DNA of 51,124 nt. Source: Deltaproteobacteria bacterium (lineage in GTDB: Bacteria > Desulfobacterota > DSM-4660 > Desulfatiglandales > HGW-15). Shown in pieces: positions 1-8,590 of this stretch. Below the pieces are notes generated by a model. The model saw nothing but the letters and a program-made list of their open reading frames with translations, did not search any database and was not told the origin of the DNA. Within the stretch, counting starts at the first letter, position 1; every line of letters begins with the position of its first letter. The stretch spans positions 1 through 51,124 of the forward strand of contig JAFGGA010000157.1 of NCBI GenBank assembly GCA_016930835.1. The letters are read 5' to 3'. The position numbers were made by a program, and so were the translations under genes.

Positions 1-1
1 T

Positions 2-262
2 ATTCGGTATTGGCGGACGAGCACCGGGTTTGAGGTGGACTTCATACTCAATGAGATGGCTGTTGCCATTGAAGTAAAGGCTTCCAACAAAATCCATCAT
101 AACCATCTAAAAGGACTGAGGGCGCTTTTGGAAGAACATAAGGTTCAAAGATCAATTGTGGTTTGTCATGAAGAAAGACCCAGACAGGTTGATCCGAATG
201 TAGAGATTCTTCCTTGGAAGAGTTTCCTTGAAGTACTTTGGACAGGAAACCTTTTGATCTGA
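2..262 (+). CDS. C-terminal part of a DUF4143-type AAA ATPase (partial)
   Basis: The reading frame is open from the window edge to a TGA at 260-262, so this is the last ~86 residues of a gene that begins outside the window. The N-terminal visible stretch reads YWRTSTGFEVDFIL, followed by AIEVKAS. This is the restriction-endonuclease-like core (D...E-x-K) found at the C-terminus of DUF4143 ATPases, in which an AAA ATPase precedes a nuclease-fold domain. A GTG at 35 lies inside the conserved motif, so it is not a genuine start. The cellular role of these ATPases is poorly known. Confidence is good for the family and none for function. Confidence 0.8.
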   Translation: MRYWRTSTGFEVDFILNEMAVAIEVKASNKIHHNHLKGLRALLEEHKVQRSIVVCHEERPRQVDPNVEILPWKSFLEVLWTGNLLI

Positions 263-337
263 GCCTTAATGGGGAAATAATGTGAAACGGCCAAGGTCGA
301 AGGTAGTGATTGATTAGGATGAACTGGCTTCCAAGTC

Positions 338-547
338 CTATTTGGTTTTAAGTCTGCACTCCTGATCCCATTCGGGGCAGGCTTCTGCCATAGGGGCAGT
401 GTATTTGAGCATGCATTCACCACATTCCATTTCTATGTTGGGCACGTCGCCGTAACGCTTCTTGATTTCCTCTGCAGTAAGATGGGTAACAGAGTTGCAC
501 CCGCACTGGGGGCATGCGGTTTGAATCCGGTAACGTTTCTAGACCAT
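338..547 (-). pseudogene. small Cys-rich (zinc-ribbon-like) gene interrupted by in-frame TAG at codon 3
   Basis: On the minus strand a strong Shine-Dalgarno (AGGAGGA) precedes ATG GTC TAG; the frame then stays open for 66 codons to a TAG at 338-340. Past the TAG the protein has ACPQCGCN (about residues 11-18), MECGEC (40-45) and two further Cys (57, 64), a four-plus-cysteine metal-binding arrangement. The middle is rich in charged residues (EEIKKRYGDVPN). No ATG, GTG or TTG follows the TAG before the first Cys pair, so translation cannot easily start later. Either the gene carries a recent nonsense mutation, or the TAG is read through (for example as pyrrolysine, known in some Desulfobacterota). 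Other genes in the window use TAG as a normal stop. I do not recognise the family. Confidence 0.55.
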
Positions 548-726
548 GGCTTCCTCCTAGGCGGATCGTTGGGTAAGGTGTTAAAACACTCATTTTTGTA
601 AGGCAAGTCATTAATGTCCAAAATAAATTGAATTCGAGCTTTTTGCTTATTTAAGTGATAGTTTTTCAATGACGTACATAACAGGTTTCATTTGAGGTTT
701 CCCTTTTTATCCGGAGGTAAGAGGCC

Positions 727-1587
727 ATGGAACAAAAAATTGCCAACCTATACGATACTTACAGTGAAGGATGGATAAGCCGAAGGGGGTTTATTTCAAA
801 ATTAGCCGTTTTAGCGGGATGTACCGCTGCTGCCTGCTCTCTAATGCCTTTACTTGAAAATAATCATGCCATCGCGAATGTTGTTCCAGAGGATGATCCT
901 CGTATTCGATCGGAGAATATTCAATACCCGGGTGTAACGGGTGATGTCAACGCGCATCTTGTTTTACCTAAAGGTGAAAACAGGGTCCCCGGTGTCATCG
1001 TCATCCACGAAATCTGGGGACTTCATCCACATATAAAAGATGTTGCCAGACGCTTTGCCGTGGAGGGATTCATGGCCATAGCCCCTGACGCCCTATCCCC
1101 GCTGGGAGGAACTCCTGATGACCCGGACAAGGCACGGCCCATGTTTCAACGGCTCGACAACAAAGAAACCGTGAAAAACTTCGTCGCCGCAGTAAAGTTT
1201 CTGCAGACACACCCCCGGTCCAACGGCAACGTCGGTGTCACCGGTTTCTGCTGGGGAGGAGGCATGGCGAATCAGGTGGCCGTAAATTCAACGGATGTAA
1301 CGGCGGCGGTTCCATACTACGGAGCCCAGCCCTCATCTGGAGATGTCCCCAAGATAAAGGCCTCAATGCTCCTTCACTATGCCGGGGATGATGAACGCAT
1401 CAACAACGGCATTCCCGCGTTTGAGGAGGCCCTCAAAAAAGCGAATACAGATTATAAAATATACATGTATGAGGGTGCAAAGCATGCCTTTAACAATGAT
1501 ACGAATGCTGCGAGGTATCATAAGGAGGCCGCACAGTTAGCCTGGAAGAGGACTATCGAGTTTTTTGCGGAAAAACTGAAAAGGTAG
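727..1587 (+). CDS. Tat-exported dienelactone hydrolase family protein (YghX-like)
   Basis: This 286-residue alpha/beta hydrolase begins with a twin-arginine signal (SRRGF near residue 18, then a hydrophobic stretch ending in a small-residue region), so export as a folded protein is likely. The body matches dienelactone hydrolases: VIHEIWGLHPH near residue 100, the nucleophile in GFCWGGG near 174, the Asp in AGDDERIN near 221 and the His in KHAFNND near 253. This gives the Cys-Asp-His triad typical of the family. The ATG follows GGAGG with good spacing. The substrate is unknown. The gene is monocistronic, followed by a hairpin terminator, and convergent with the Flx operon. Confidence 0.88.
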   Translation: MEQKIANLYDTYSEGWISRRGFISKLAVLAGCTAAACSLMPLLENNHAIANVVPEDDPRIRSENIQYPGVTGDVNAHLVLPKGENRVPGVIVIHEIWGLHPHIKDVARRFAVEGFMAIAPDALSPLGGTPDDPDKARPMFQRLDNKETVKNFVAAVKFLQTHPRSNGNVGVTGFCWGGGMANQVAVNSTDVTAAVPYYGAQPSSGDVPKIKASMLLHYAGDDERINNGIPAFEEALKKANTDYKIYMYEGAKHAFNNDTNAARYHKEAAQLAWKRTIEFFAEKLKR

Positions 1588-1641
1588 ATATCAACGGTTT
1601 GCGAATGTCCTTTACATTTTCACGGACGTTTTTCAAATAAG

Positions 1642-1675
1642 ACAGGCAAGGGGTTGGACCTTCTTGCCTGTTTCA
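1642..1675 (+). terminator. Hairpin terminator after the hydrolase gene
   Basis: ACAGGCAAG at 1642-1650 pairs perfectly with CTTGCCTGT at 1663-1671 around a 12-nt loop and is followed by TTC. It lies 55 bp after the stop codon of the plus-strand hydrolase. Confidence 0.7.
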
Positions 1676-1750
1676 AAATCGATCGTATGCATAATGTCGA
1701 ATATCATTTCATGTGGTTGATATTGGCGTTAAAAGTTCGTGAAAAAGTTA

Positions 1751-1811
1751 CTCCGGTGAAAGCCGGGGTCCAGAGGTGCTCGGGATAACTGGATTCCGGT
1801 TTTCACCGGAG
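1751..1811. repeat. Palindromic intergenic repeat (short copy), likely bidirectional terminator
   Basis: CTCCGGTGAAAgCCGG at 1751-1766 is matched by an inverted copy ending at 1811. The arms carry a GTCCAG/CTGGAT core shared with the larger palindromic elements near 40.3 kb and 46.4 kb. The repeat lies between two convergent genes (hydrolase and flxA-like), where it could terminate both transcripts. Confidence 0.65.
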
Positions 1812-1831
1812 TGCCATAAAAACCGCTATGA

Positions 1832-2671
1832 TTAATACTCCGCCGGCAGTTTATCCAGTTGCGCCTTGGTAAAGACCGGACCATCTTTGCACACATATTC
1901 GGGGCCCACATTGCATCGGCCGCATATGCCGATACCGCATTTCATGCGGTTTTCCAAGCTCATGACGATCTGTTCAGGCTGCCAGCCCAACTTATCAAAC
2001 ACCGGTTGGGTAAAACGGATCATCACCGGCGGGCCGCAAATCAGGGCTACGGCATTATCCGGTTTTGGGGCCACCTGCTCACAGATGGTGGGGACAAACC
2101 CCACCAACCCGTTCCATCCGTCCACCGCCCTGTCTATGGTGACATGACAATCAATGTCATCGCGTTTTTGCCACTCCGACCATTGATCTTCGTATAGCAA
2201 AAGACCGGGGGTTCGTGCCCCATAGATAAAATCAATCTTACCATACTTATCACGATTGTCAGGATGCAATATCCAGGTCACGGTGGCACGCAGGGTCGTG
2301 ACCGCAAAACCGCCGGCCACAATCACCACATTTTTCCCTTCCATTTCTTTAAGGGGATAAGAGTTTCCCAAAGGACCCCGCACGCCCATGATATCGCCTT
2401 CTGCCATATTGTGCAGCTTCCTGGTGACGTGGCCCACCTTATTGACGGTAAACAGCAAGGTATCACCCTCGGTAGGGGATGAAGCAATACCGATAGGGAC
2501 CTCTCCGAAGCCGCATACGGAAAGTTCGGCAAATTGGCCGGGCGTGTATTCAAAGCCCTTGGCATCATCCGGATTGATAAAATCCAACCAAAATGATTTG
2601 AGTTGTTTATCCTCGGTCTCCACCAATGTCTTGGAGATACGGACCGGATAAGGAATGTAAGGATTTTTCAT
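1832..2671 (-). CDS. FlxA/AsrB-like FAD/NAD(P)H-binding oxidoreductase subunit
   Basis: This 279-residue flavoprotein belongs to the ferredoxin-NADP reductase fold group that includes anaerobic sulfite reductase subunit B and the FlxA subunit of Flx-Hdr complexes. The FAD-binding segment is PGQFAELSV with the following IGIASSP. The nucleotide-binding domain starts at NVVIVAGGFAVTTLR, and the C-terminal Cys cluster (C245, C250, C253 and C261 in CGIGICGRCNVG...C) should bind a [2Fe-2S] centre. It is the last gene of the hdrA operon and the probable NAD(P)H entry point that feeds electrons to HdrA through the partner Fe-S proteins. The start has only a weak ribosome site. An AsrB role is possible but no sulfite reductase C subunit is present. 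Confidence 0.82.
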   Translation of the reverse strand: MKNPYIPYPVRISKTLVETEDKQLKSFWLDFINPDDAKGFEYTPGQFAELSVCGFGEVPIGIASSPTEGDTLLFTVNKVGHVTRKLHNMAEGDIMGVRGPLGNSYPLKEMEGKNVVIVAGGFAVTTLRATVTWILHPDNRDKYGKIDFIYGARTPGLLLYEDQWSEWQKRDDIDCHVTIDRAVDGWNGLVGFVPTICEQVAPKPDNAVALICGPPVMIRFTQPVFDKLGWQPEQIVMSLENRMKCGIGICGRCNVGPEYVCKDGPVFTKAQLDKLPAEY

Positions 2672-2689
2672 GGTTCATTACCTAAATTT

Positions 2690-3718
2690 TCAAGCATTCA
2701 TCTGATTGACGACCTCACGGACGTCGATATTGACCGGACATAATTGAACGCATCGGCCGCAACCCACACAACCGATCTCACCCTCACGTTTTTCCGGAAT
2801 ATATTTGAACTTATGCATAAATCGCTGCCGCACGCGTTCTTTTTTAGTCGGCCTGGGATTGTGGCCCGTTCCGTGAACCGTAAACAGCCAGCTCATGCAG
2901 GTATCCCAATTACGGACCCGCCGACCATCCGTTCCTTTGACTTCGTCTTGGATATCAAAGCAATGGCATGTGGGACAGCAAAAGGTACAGGTGCCGCAGT
3001 TGAGACAGGACTCACTCACACGATCCCAATACGGCAAATCGAAAAGTTCCAGGACCGTGCGCTTGTTCACATTGTCCATGGTCACGCCGCTGGTAATGGA
3101 AGCCTCGGAGGTCTTTTTTAGTTGAGCGGCCTTATCCTTATCAACCTTTTTGGCATCTGGGAGATCATCGATGAGGGCCTTGCCCTTATCACTGATAGGC
3201 TTGACTAGAAGGGAATCCCCTAGATCCACGAGCAATATATCTAATCCCGCTTCATGATGGGGCCCGCAACCGACGGAAGTGCAAAAACAAGTTGGGCATG
3301 GATTATTGCATGCCAGGCCCACAAGAATGGCCTTGTCTCGCTTATCGCGCCAATACACATCATTGGTCACCTCATCCTGGATGAAAATCCTGTCCAATAA
3401 TTGAAATGCCTTGGCATCACAGGGCCGGATGTTCATCAATACCCTGGACCGTTCCAATTCCGGCTCAGGATGCATGATCATGCCGCCCTCGGCCTTAGGG
3501 TCATTCTTAAAACGGGCCATGCATTCGCTCTGAGGGAAAAAGAAATCCTTGGGAGACATGGTCGTATTGGAAAACTCCCATAAAAGACCATCGGCACTGT
3601 TCGCTTCCGCCCAAATAATCTTTCCATTTTCTTCCGTTGGAGCAAAAACTTGGTATTCCTTTTTTAACGAATCAATAAAGGCGGCGACCTGGTCCTTGGA
3701 TAATATCTTGTCTGTCAT
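2690..3718 (-). CDS. FlxB/AsrA-like 4Fe-4S dicluster protein
   Basis: This 342-residue protein resembles anaerobic sulfite reductase subunit A and the Fe-S subunits of Flx complexes. The C-terminal half carries two ferredoxin-type clusters, CLNCGTCTFCCPTC and CVGCGRCVQLCP. A Cys-rich stretch near residue 125-155 (CNNPCPTCFC) suggests a further metal site. I chose the ATG at 3718 because AGGAGGTG lies 8 nt upstream; a GTG nine bases earlier sits inside that ribosome site. It should relay electrons between the flavin subunit and the MvhD/HdrA core. It lies between the flxC-like and flxA-like genes with short gaps, so co-transcription is likely. Confidence 0.82.
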   Translation of the reverse strand: MTDKILSKDQVAAFIDSLKKEYQVFAPTEENGKIIWAEANSADGLLWEFSNTTMSPKDFFFPQSECMARFKNDPKAEGGMIMHPEPELERSRVLMNIRPCDAKAFQLLDRIFIQDEVTNDVYWRDKRDKAILVGLACNNPCPTCFCTSVGCGPHHEAGLDILLVDLGDSLLVKPISDKGKALIDDLPDAKKVDKDKAAQLKKTSEASITSGVTMDNVNKRTVLELFDLPYWDRVSESCLNCGTCTFCCPTCHCFDIQDEVKGTDGRRVRNWDTCMSWLFTVHGTGHNPRPTKKERVRQRFMHKFKYIPEKREGEIGCVGCGRCVQLCPVNIDVREVVNQMNA

Positions 3719-3730
3719 ATTCGCCACCTC

Positions 3731-4702
3731 CTACTTGATAAATTCCTGAGGATCATCCGGTTTAAAAACACTCATGGGGGGTATGGATTCCAGGTCCATC
3801 CCGGGTGTGTAATCGTACATTCGGCGAATGTCCTTTTCTATTTTACTGGTTAGTCTTCGCACTTTAATGTCCATGGGACAGGCACTTTCACACGCCCCGC
3901 AATCCGTACATCGGCCCGCACAGTGAAAAGCCCTCAATATATGATATGTCGCCACATCGGCCTCATCCTGGGTCTTTCCGCACCATTGGGGCATGGTCTC
4001 ATCAACAAAGCAGACATGACAATAGCACAGCGGGCAGGCATCGCGACAGGCATAACAGCGGATACAATCCTTGTAATTATCAGCAAAGGCCTCCCAACTT
4101 TTATCGATGGAAAGCTTTTCCCAGGGCGCGGCGACATTATCGATATTACCGCCGTGGGTGGGGGCGGTTTCTTCACCGATCAGCTCATCCACGATGACCG
4201 GATTGCGCTGCACGCAAGTATAGCAATTGTTTCGCATGACCTTTTTTCTAGGGATGCGCTCCTCAAGGTCCCTTCCTTTGACCACCAGCTCAGCGCCGTC
4301 TTCCATCACTTCCGTAATAACCTTGTTAGCGCCGATCATTTGCTGGATCTTATTACGATCCAGCATGCCCGGGCTGGGAACGCCGATCACAAAGACCTGT
4401 TCACGAGTAATCTGGTTCTCTTTGATCAAACCGACAATATTGCGGCTGACGCATCCTTGTGCCACGATGGCAATTTTACCGGCCTCACCCAAGTCTCGCC
4501 TTATGAGAAAATTGGCCAGGTTATTACAGCAAAAGCTCGTCCAAATGAGTTTGTCGGCCTCTTCAGGGGTATAGGCGAAATAAGGGCGCTCACGCATAGG
4601 CACGGTCCCTTTCTCAAAACCGATCACACAACTCACCTTCCCATCAGACAACAACCTTTTGGCGACCTCTCGAATCCTTTCCGTTACAGCTTGATTTTCC
4701 AT
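3731..4702 (-). CDS. FlxC-like iron-sulfur protein (FrhB/FdhB-like N-terminus plus two ferredoxin motifs)
   Basis: The 323-residue product has an N-terminal domain with Cys residues (SFCCNNLANF, AQGCVSRN) that recalls the F420-hydrogenase/formate dehydrogenase beta-subunit fold. Further on it has NNCYTCVQRNP and two ferredoxin motifs (CIRCYACRDACPLCYC and CTDCGACESACP). Its ATG overlaps the stop of mvhD as TAATG, which implies translational coupling. In Flx-Hdr operons this position is held by a second Fe-S electron-transfer subunit. It has no CCG motif, so it is not an HdrB-type disulfide reductase. Assignment to FlxC is by context; the exact fold of the N-terminus is uncertain. Confidence 0.75.
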   Translation of the reverse strand: MENQAVTERIREVAKRLLSDGKVSCVIGFEKGTVPMRERPYFAYTPEEADKLIWTSFCCNNLANFLIRRDLGEAGKIAIVAQGCVSRNIVGLIKENQITREQVFVIGVPSPGMLDRNKIQQMIGANKVITEVMEDGAELVVKGRDLEERIPRKKVMRNNCYTCVQRNPVIVDELIGEETAPTHGGNIDNVAAPWEKLSIDKSWEAFADNYKDCIRCYACRDACPLCYCHVCFVDETMPQWCGKTQDEADVATYHILRAFHCAGRCTDCGACESACPMDIKVRRLTSKIEKDIRRMYDYTPGMDLESIPPMSVFKPDDPQEFIK

Positions 4703-5139
4703 TAGGCCACCTTCCCGATTTCCTTGATCATATGCTTGGCCGGACCCAAGGCCGTGACTGCTTCACAGACCTTAATGGCGGTTTTTTGAAATTTCTCGGC
4801 CTCGGCCGAAGAGATCCATGAAAAATGCAACCGCCCGGGCTCAATACCAATATATTCCAGGAGATTTTTTAAGACGGCGAACCGCCGTCGGGCGAACATA
4901 TTGCCTGCAATATAATGGCAATCGCCCGGGTGTCAGCCGCTGACCCAGACACCGTCCACGCCCCGCCGGAATGCCTGTAAAATAAATTTGGGGCTCATGC
5001 GACCGGTGCAGGGGATACGAATTGTCTGGATCAAAGCCGGGTACTGAAGCCGACTCACGCCGGCCAGGTCCGCCGCTCCATAAGAGCACCAATTGCAAAG
5101 AAAGGCCGCGATACGCGGTTGAAAAGTTGTTTCATTCAT
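4702..5139 (-). CDS. mvhD: MvhD/FlxD-like electron-transfer subunit, selenoprotein
   Basis: The gene is one 145-codon frame if the TGA at 4935-4933 is read as selenocysteine. The protein has CNWC (15-18), Cys44, then GVWVSG-Sec69-HPGDCHY with Cys74. In the MvhD family this motif normally reads G-C-HPGDCHY, and Sec-containing versions are known. The sequence continues without a shift into FARRRFAVLKNLLEYIGIEPGR, the conserved C-terminal part. MvhD binds a [2Fe-2S] cluster and passes electrons to HdrA. A ribosome site (AAGGA) precedes the ATG. A strong stem-loop starts 4 nt after the TGA. Annotation pipelines would split this gene into two fragments. Confidence 0.9.
4889..4928 (-). promoter_or_regulatory. 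Putative bacterial SECIS hairpin in mvhD
   Basis: Directly after the UGA the minus-strand RNA can form CGGGCGA/UCGCCCG (7 bp), continued inside by UUGCC/GGCAA, with an apical loop of about 11 nt. A stem-loop just 3-prime of the UGA, within the coding region, is the expected site for SelB binding in bacteria. The position and strength are seen in the sequence; SelB recognition is inferred. Confidence 0.6.
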
Positions 5140-5168
5140 GAGAATTCCTTATGCTAAAATAGGCTTTT

Positions 5169-8100
5169 TTACATCATGGCTTCAATCTGCGCCATCACAT
5201 CACGGGTGGTAAAACCTCTTAAATTTGGAGCCCCCGAACGACAAGACGCCACACATGTTCCGCAACCTTTGCACAGCGCCTCATTGACCACGGCTAAACC
5301 TTTTTCATTTTGATCAATGGCCTGGTAGGGACATACCGTCCAACAGACACCGCAGCCCACACACTTATTCTGATCAATAAAGGCGACCGTACCGCTGAGC
5401 CACATCTCATCTCGTGATAGGATGGTCACGGCTCGGCTTACAGCGGCCTGAGCCTGGGCGATAGATTCTTCAATGGGTTTAGGGTAATGGGCCAACCCGC
5501 ACATAAATACACCATCCGTGGCAAAATCCACCGGTCGCAATTTTTGGTGGGCTTCCAGAAACCAACCGTCATCATCCATGGACACCTTAAACATCTGGGC
5601 CAGATCCTCCGCTCTATTGCTAACCACGGCGCTGGCAAGGCCGACCACATCCGCGCTAATAAGCAAGTCACGTTTCAATATCTGATCATAGACTGTTACC
5701 TTGAGTCCGTCACCATCCACTTCTACAATGGGTTTATGATCAAGCGAAAAACGTATGAATAACACCCCTTTGGACCGGGCCTCCTTGTAAAGCAACTCCC
5801 GTTCCCCGTAGGTGCGGATATCGCGGTAAAGGATAACCACCTGACAATCAGGATTTTCCTCCTTGAAATGTATGGCCGTCTCCACGGAATGGGTGCAGCA
5901 GACCTTGGAACAGTATGGCCGTTCCGGTTCGCGGCTTCCCACACACTGGATAAATACCACGCTATTGGTGGATTTGGGATCCACCTGGCCCGTGGTAAGG
6001 GCCGCGTCCAACTCGAGATGGGTCAAAACCTTGGGATGCTGGCCATAGGCATACTCTCGGGGTTTGTACTCACTTGCGCCGGTGGCGATGATTGTCACGC
6101 CATGTTCTACACTATCTTCTTTTTCTTTTGTGGATAGGGTGGTCTTAAAATTTCCCACAAAACCATCCACATCCTTGATGGTCGTTTCCATATGAAGCTT
6201 AATAAGGGGCTCGGCTTCCACTTTGGCAATCAGTTGCTCTAGGTACGGCCCCACTGCCTCACCCTGGGCCGTAACCCTCAGTTGGCGAGCTGTGCCGCCC
6301 AAATGACTTTCTCTCTCTACCAAATGGGTCTCATAACCTTGTTTGGCCAGGGATAGGGCCGCATTCATTCCGGCCAAGCCACCGCCGATAACCATGGCTC
6401 CTGGATTGACGGACAATTGTATTTCCTGGAGCGGCTCTAAAAGTGAGACCTTGGCCACCGCCATGCGCACCAGGTCCATGGCCTTATTGGTTGCCTTCTC
6501 CGGGTTATCCGTATGGACCCAGGAGTCCTGATTGCGGATATTGGCCATCTCAAAGAGGTATTTGTTCAAGCCTGCGTTCTGCAAGGTCTCTTGAAATAAA
6601 GGTTCATGGGTACGGGGGGTACAAGCGGCCACGACGATACGGTTCAACCCCTGTGCGCGAATCACCTCGGTCAGATTATCTTGGGCATCCTGAGAGCAAG
6701 AAAATAAATTATTCTGAACATAGGTCACATAAGGTAGGCCCTTGGCATATTCAGCAACGGCCTTTACATCCACGACACCAGCAATGTTGATGCCGCAGGA
6801 GCAAACAAATACACCGACCCTGGGTATATCCCCTGTTACATCCATGGGTTTGGGTATCTCTTTTTCCTGAACCAGGGTACCTCGTGCCTCCGACAGGTTA
6901 CCCGCTGCCGCGCATGCCGCTGCGGAGGCCTCCATAACGGAAATGGGGATATCTTTTGGGCCGTTCAAGGCCCCGCACACATAGATACCCGAACGGCTGG
7001 TTGCTACAGGGGTAAATGAGCCGCTCCGGATGAATTGGTGATCACCGAGTTCCACATCCAACCTTCGGGCCAATTCCACCGTGCTATCCGATACCTCTAG
7101 CCCATGGCTGAGTACAAGCATGTCGAACTCATCGGTTTTTCTATCGCCTTGTTCCGTGGCATATTGAATCCGAATTGAGTCATCCGGGAGTAGGTCCACG
7201 GTATGGACGCGGCTACGGATAAAATGAATGCCCAGCTTCTTGGCCTTTTCATAATATCTCTCAAAATCCTTACCGAAAGTCCGCATATCCATATAATAAA
7301 TAGATACATCCAGATCATCATGGGAGTGCTCTTTGGCAATGATGGCTTCCTTGATGGCATACATACAGCATACACTTGAACAGTAAGGATGGTCACAAAT
7401 ATTCATATCGCGTGATCCCACGCACTGCAGAAACGCGATCTTCCTAGGCTCCATTTCATCCGAGGGCCTTACCAGATGGCCCATCCAGGGGCCACTGGCC
7501 GCCAAGATCCGCTCGAATTCAAGGGCAGTGACCACATTGGGGGAATTGGCATACGAATAGGTGCTATAGATGGAGGGATCAAAGGGCTGAAAACCCGCGG
7601 ACAGGATGACTGATCCGACCTTTATTTCCCGTTGGGTCTCTGATTGCTCATAGTTAATGGCGCCGGCAGGGCAAAACTTCTCACAGGCCCTGCACTTGCC
7701 TTTTAGAAAATAAAGGCAATTATCCTTATCCAAACAGTATTTTAAGGGCACCGCCTGGGCATACTGCACATGAGCAGCCTTGCGTTTATCAAGACCTTCA
7801 TTGTACTCGTTCAATACCTTTTGCGGACATTTATCAGAGCAAGCCCCACAAGCGATACATTTGTCCATATCAACGAAACGCGGATGGCTGACGACTCTGA
7901 CCGTAAAATCCCCTTCAACACCTTTAATGTCAATAACTTCCGAAAGGGTTAATAGCTCAATATTGATGTGCCGGCCGACCTCGACCAGTTTGGGAGAGAT
8001 GATTCACATTGCACAATCATTGGTGGGAAAGGTCTTGTCCAACTGGGACATGACACCACCAATGGCAGGATTTTTTTCCACCAAATAAACATAAAACCCG

Positions 8101-8189
8101 GAATCAGCCAGATCCAAAGAGGCTTGCATACCCGCAATCCCACCTCCAACAACCATAACCGCACCTGTAACCTTTTTCTTCGCTGTCAT
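5169..8189 (-). CDS. hdrA: HdrA-type FAD/iron-sulfur protein, fused double module, selenoprotein
   Basis: Read through the TGA at 8006-8004 as selenocysteine (residue 62), this is a continuous 1006-residue protein. The N-terminal half has a FAD Rossmann motif ([17 protein letters not shown]), the site TFPTNDCAM-Sec, and two Fe-S motifs ([11 protein letters not shown] near 111, CRACEKFCP near 166). The second half starts at [12 protein letters not shown] near 462, has another FAD motif ([17 protein letters not shown]) near 598 and ends with [12 protein letters not shown] near 941 and [11 protein letters not shown] near 971. So an incomplete HdrA is fused to a complete one. HdrA bifurcates or confurcates electrons between ferredoxin, NADH-linked flavoproteins and a disulfide. 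The ATG follows AGAGGAAG. It is the first gene of a Rex-site operon; no hdrB or hdrC follows. Confidence 0.92.
7971..7988 (-). promoter_or_regulatory. Putative bacterial SECIS hairpin in hdrA
   Basis: Starting 15 nt after the UGA, CUGGUC pairs with GGCCGG (two G-U pairs) around the loop GAGGUC, which contains the GGU typical of bacterial SECIS apical loops. Distance and loop fit the known pattern; binding is inferred. Confidence 0.5.
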
Positions 8190-8222
8190 GTATCTTCCTC
8201 TTAGGGTGTAATCGATGTAACT

Positions 8223-8240
8223 TTGTGAGCATTTTCACAA
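8223..8240. promoter_or_regulatory. Rex-type operator upstream of hdrA operon
   Basis: TTGTGA-GCATTT-TCACAA is a perfect 18-bp inverted repeat matching the Rex consensus TTGTGA-N6-TCACAA. It lies between the -10 hexamer of the hdrA promoter and the start codon, about +2 to +19, a typical repression site. Rex senses the NADH/NAD+ ratio, which fits an operon whose last gene encodes an NAD(P)H-binding subunit. Confidence 0.8.
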
Positions 8241-8248
8241 ATCATGAA

Positions 8249-8277
8249 ATTTTATATGCCAGTCACGGATATGTCAA
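8249..8277 (-). promoter_or_regulatory. Sigma-70 type promoter of the hdrA-mvhD-flx operon
   Basis: On the minus strand, TTGACA (8277-8272) and TAAAAT (8254-8249) are separated by 17 bp. The -35 is a perfect match. It is 60 bp before the hdrA start and abuts the Rex-like palindrome. Confidence 0.7.
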
Positions 8278-8329
8278 GAGGAGTCTTGGAAATCTTTTAT
8301 CAAAATCTGATTTCATCAGTCCGACCATC

Positions 8330-8500
8330 TACCACTGAACTGTCCCGGAACAGGAGCAGAAGCTATGACGTTCCGGAAGGATTATACGATTGGACCCCTT
8401 CCTTCGGATGATCATTAGGGACCTTTCCTAATGATCAAAAAAAGCGGTATTGATCAAAAAAGCCTACCGCAGGGGGGCTCTTGCTACCGCGCCTAAAATG
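8330..8500. other. Structured intergenic region between hdrA and groES
   Basis: No open gene is seen in the roughly 590 bp between the divergent hdrA and groES genes. This segment is dense in inverted repeats: a CCGGAAC/GTTCCGG pair near 8345-8382, TGATCATTAGG with CCTAATGATCA near 8409-8440 followed by a run of A, and GCGGTA near 8447 that can pair with either of two TACCGC copies (near 8463 and 8484). On the minus strand the structures precede the hdrA promoter. On the plus strand they precede the groES promoter. It may be a terminator cluster, a small RNA or a mobile palindrome; I cannot tell. Confidence 0.4.
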
Positions 8501-8590
8501 CCAAATCTTACAGCAAGGTCTGGCCTTCTGCATTCTGATAAAATGATCAGGCCTGTGCTAAGTATTCAAAAAGAAAAAAGAAATTATGGA

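Noticed and set aside
417-669. Two overlapping minus-strand frames of 64 and 78 codons
   Set aside because: They are other frames of the TAG-interrupted Cys-rich gene and its upstream region, with no ribosome site or family signature.
3923-4705. 260-codon plus-strand frame opposite the flxC-like gene
   Set aside because: It mirrors an Fe-S protein with intact ferredoxin motifs and shows no domain of its own.
4889-5139. Treating mvhD and the start of hdrA as frameshifted pseudogenes
   Set aside because: Both TGAs fall at conserved Cys/Sec sites and the same frame continues with conserved sequence, so selenocysteine fits better.
8320-8375. Cobalamin riboswitch
   Set aside because: A CCACTGAACTGTCCCGG stretch resembles part of the B12 box, but the rest of the conserved core is absent and no B12-related gene follows.
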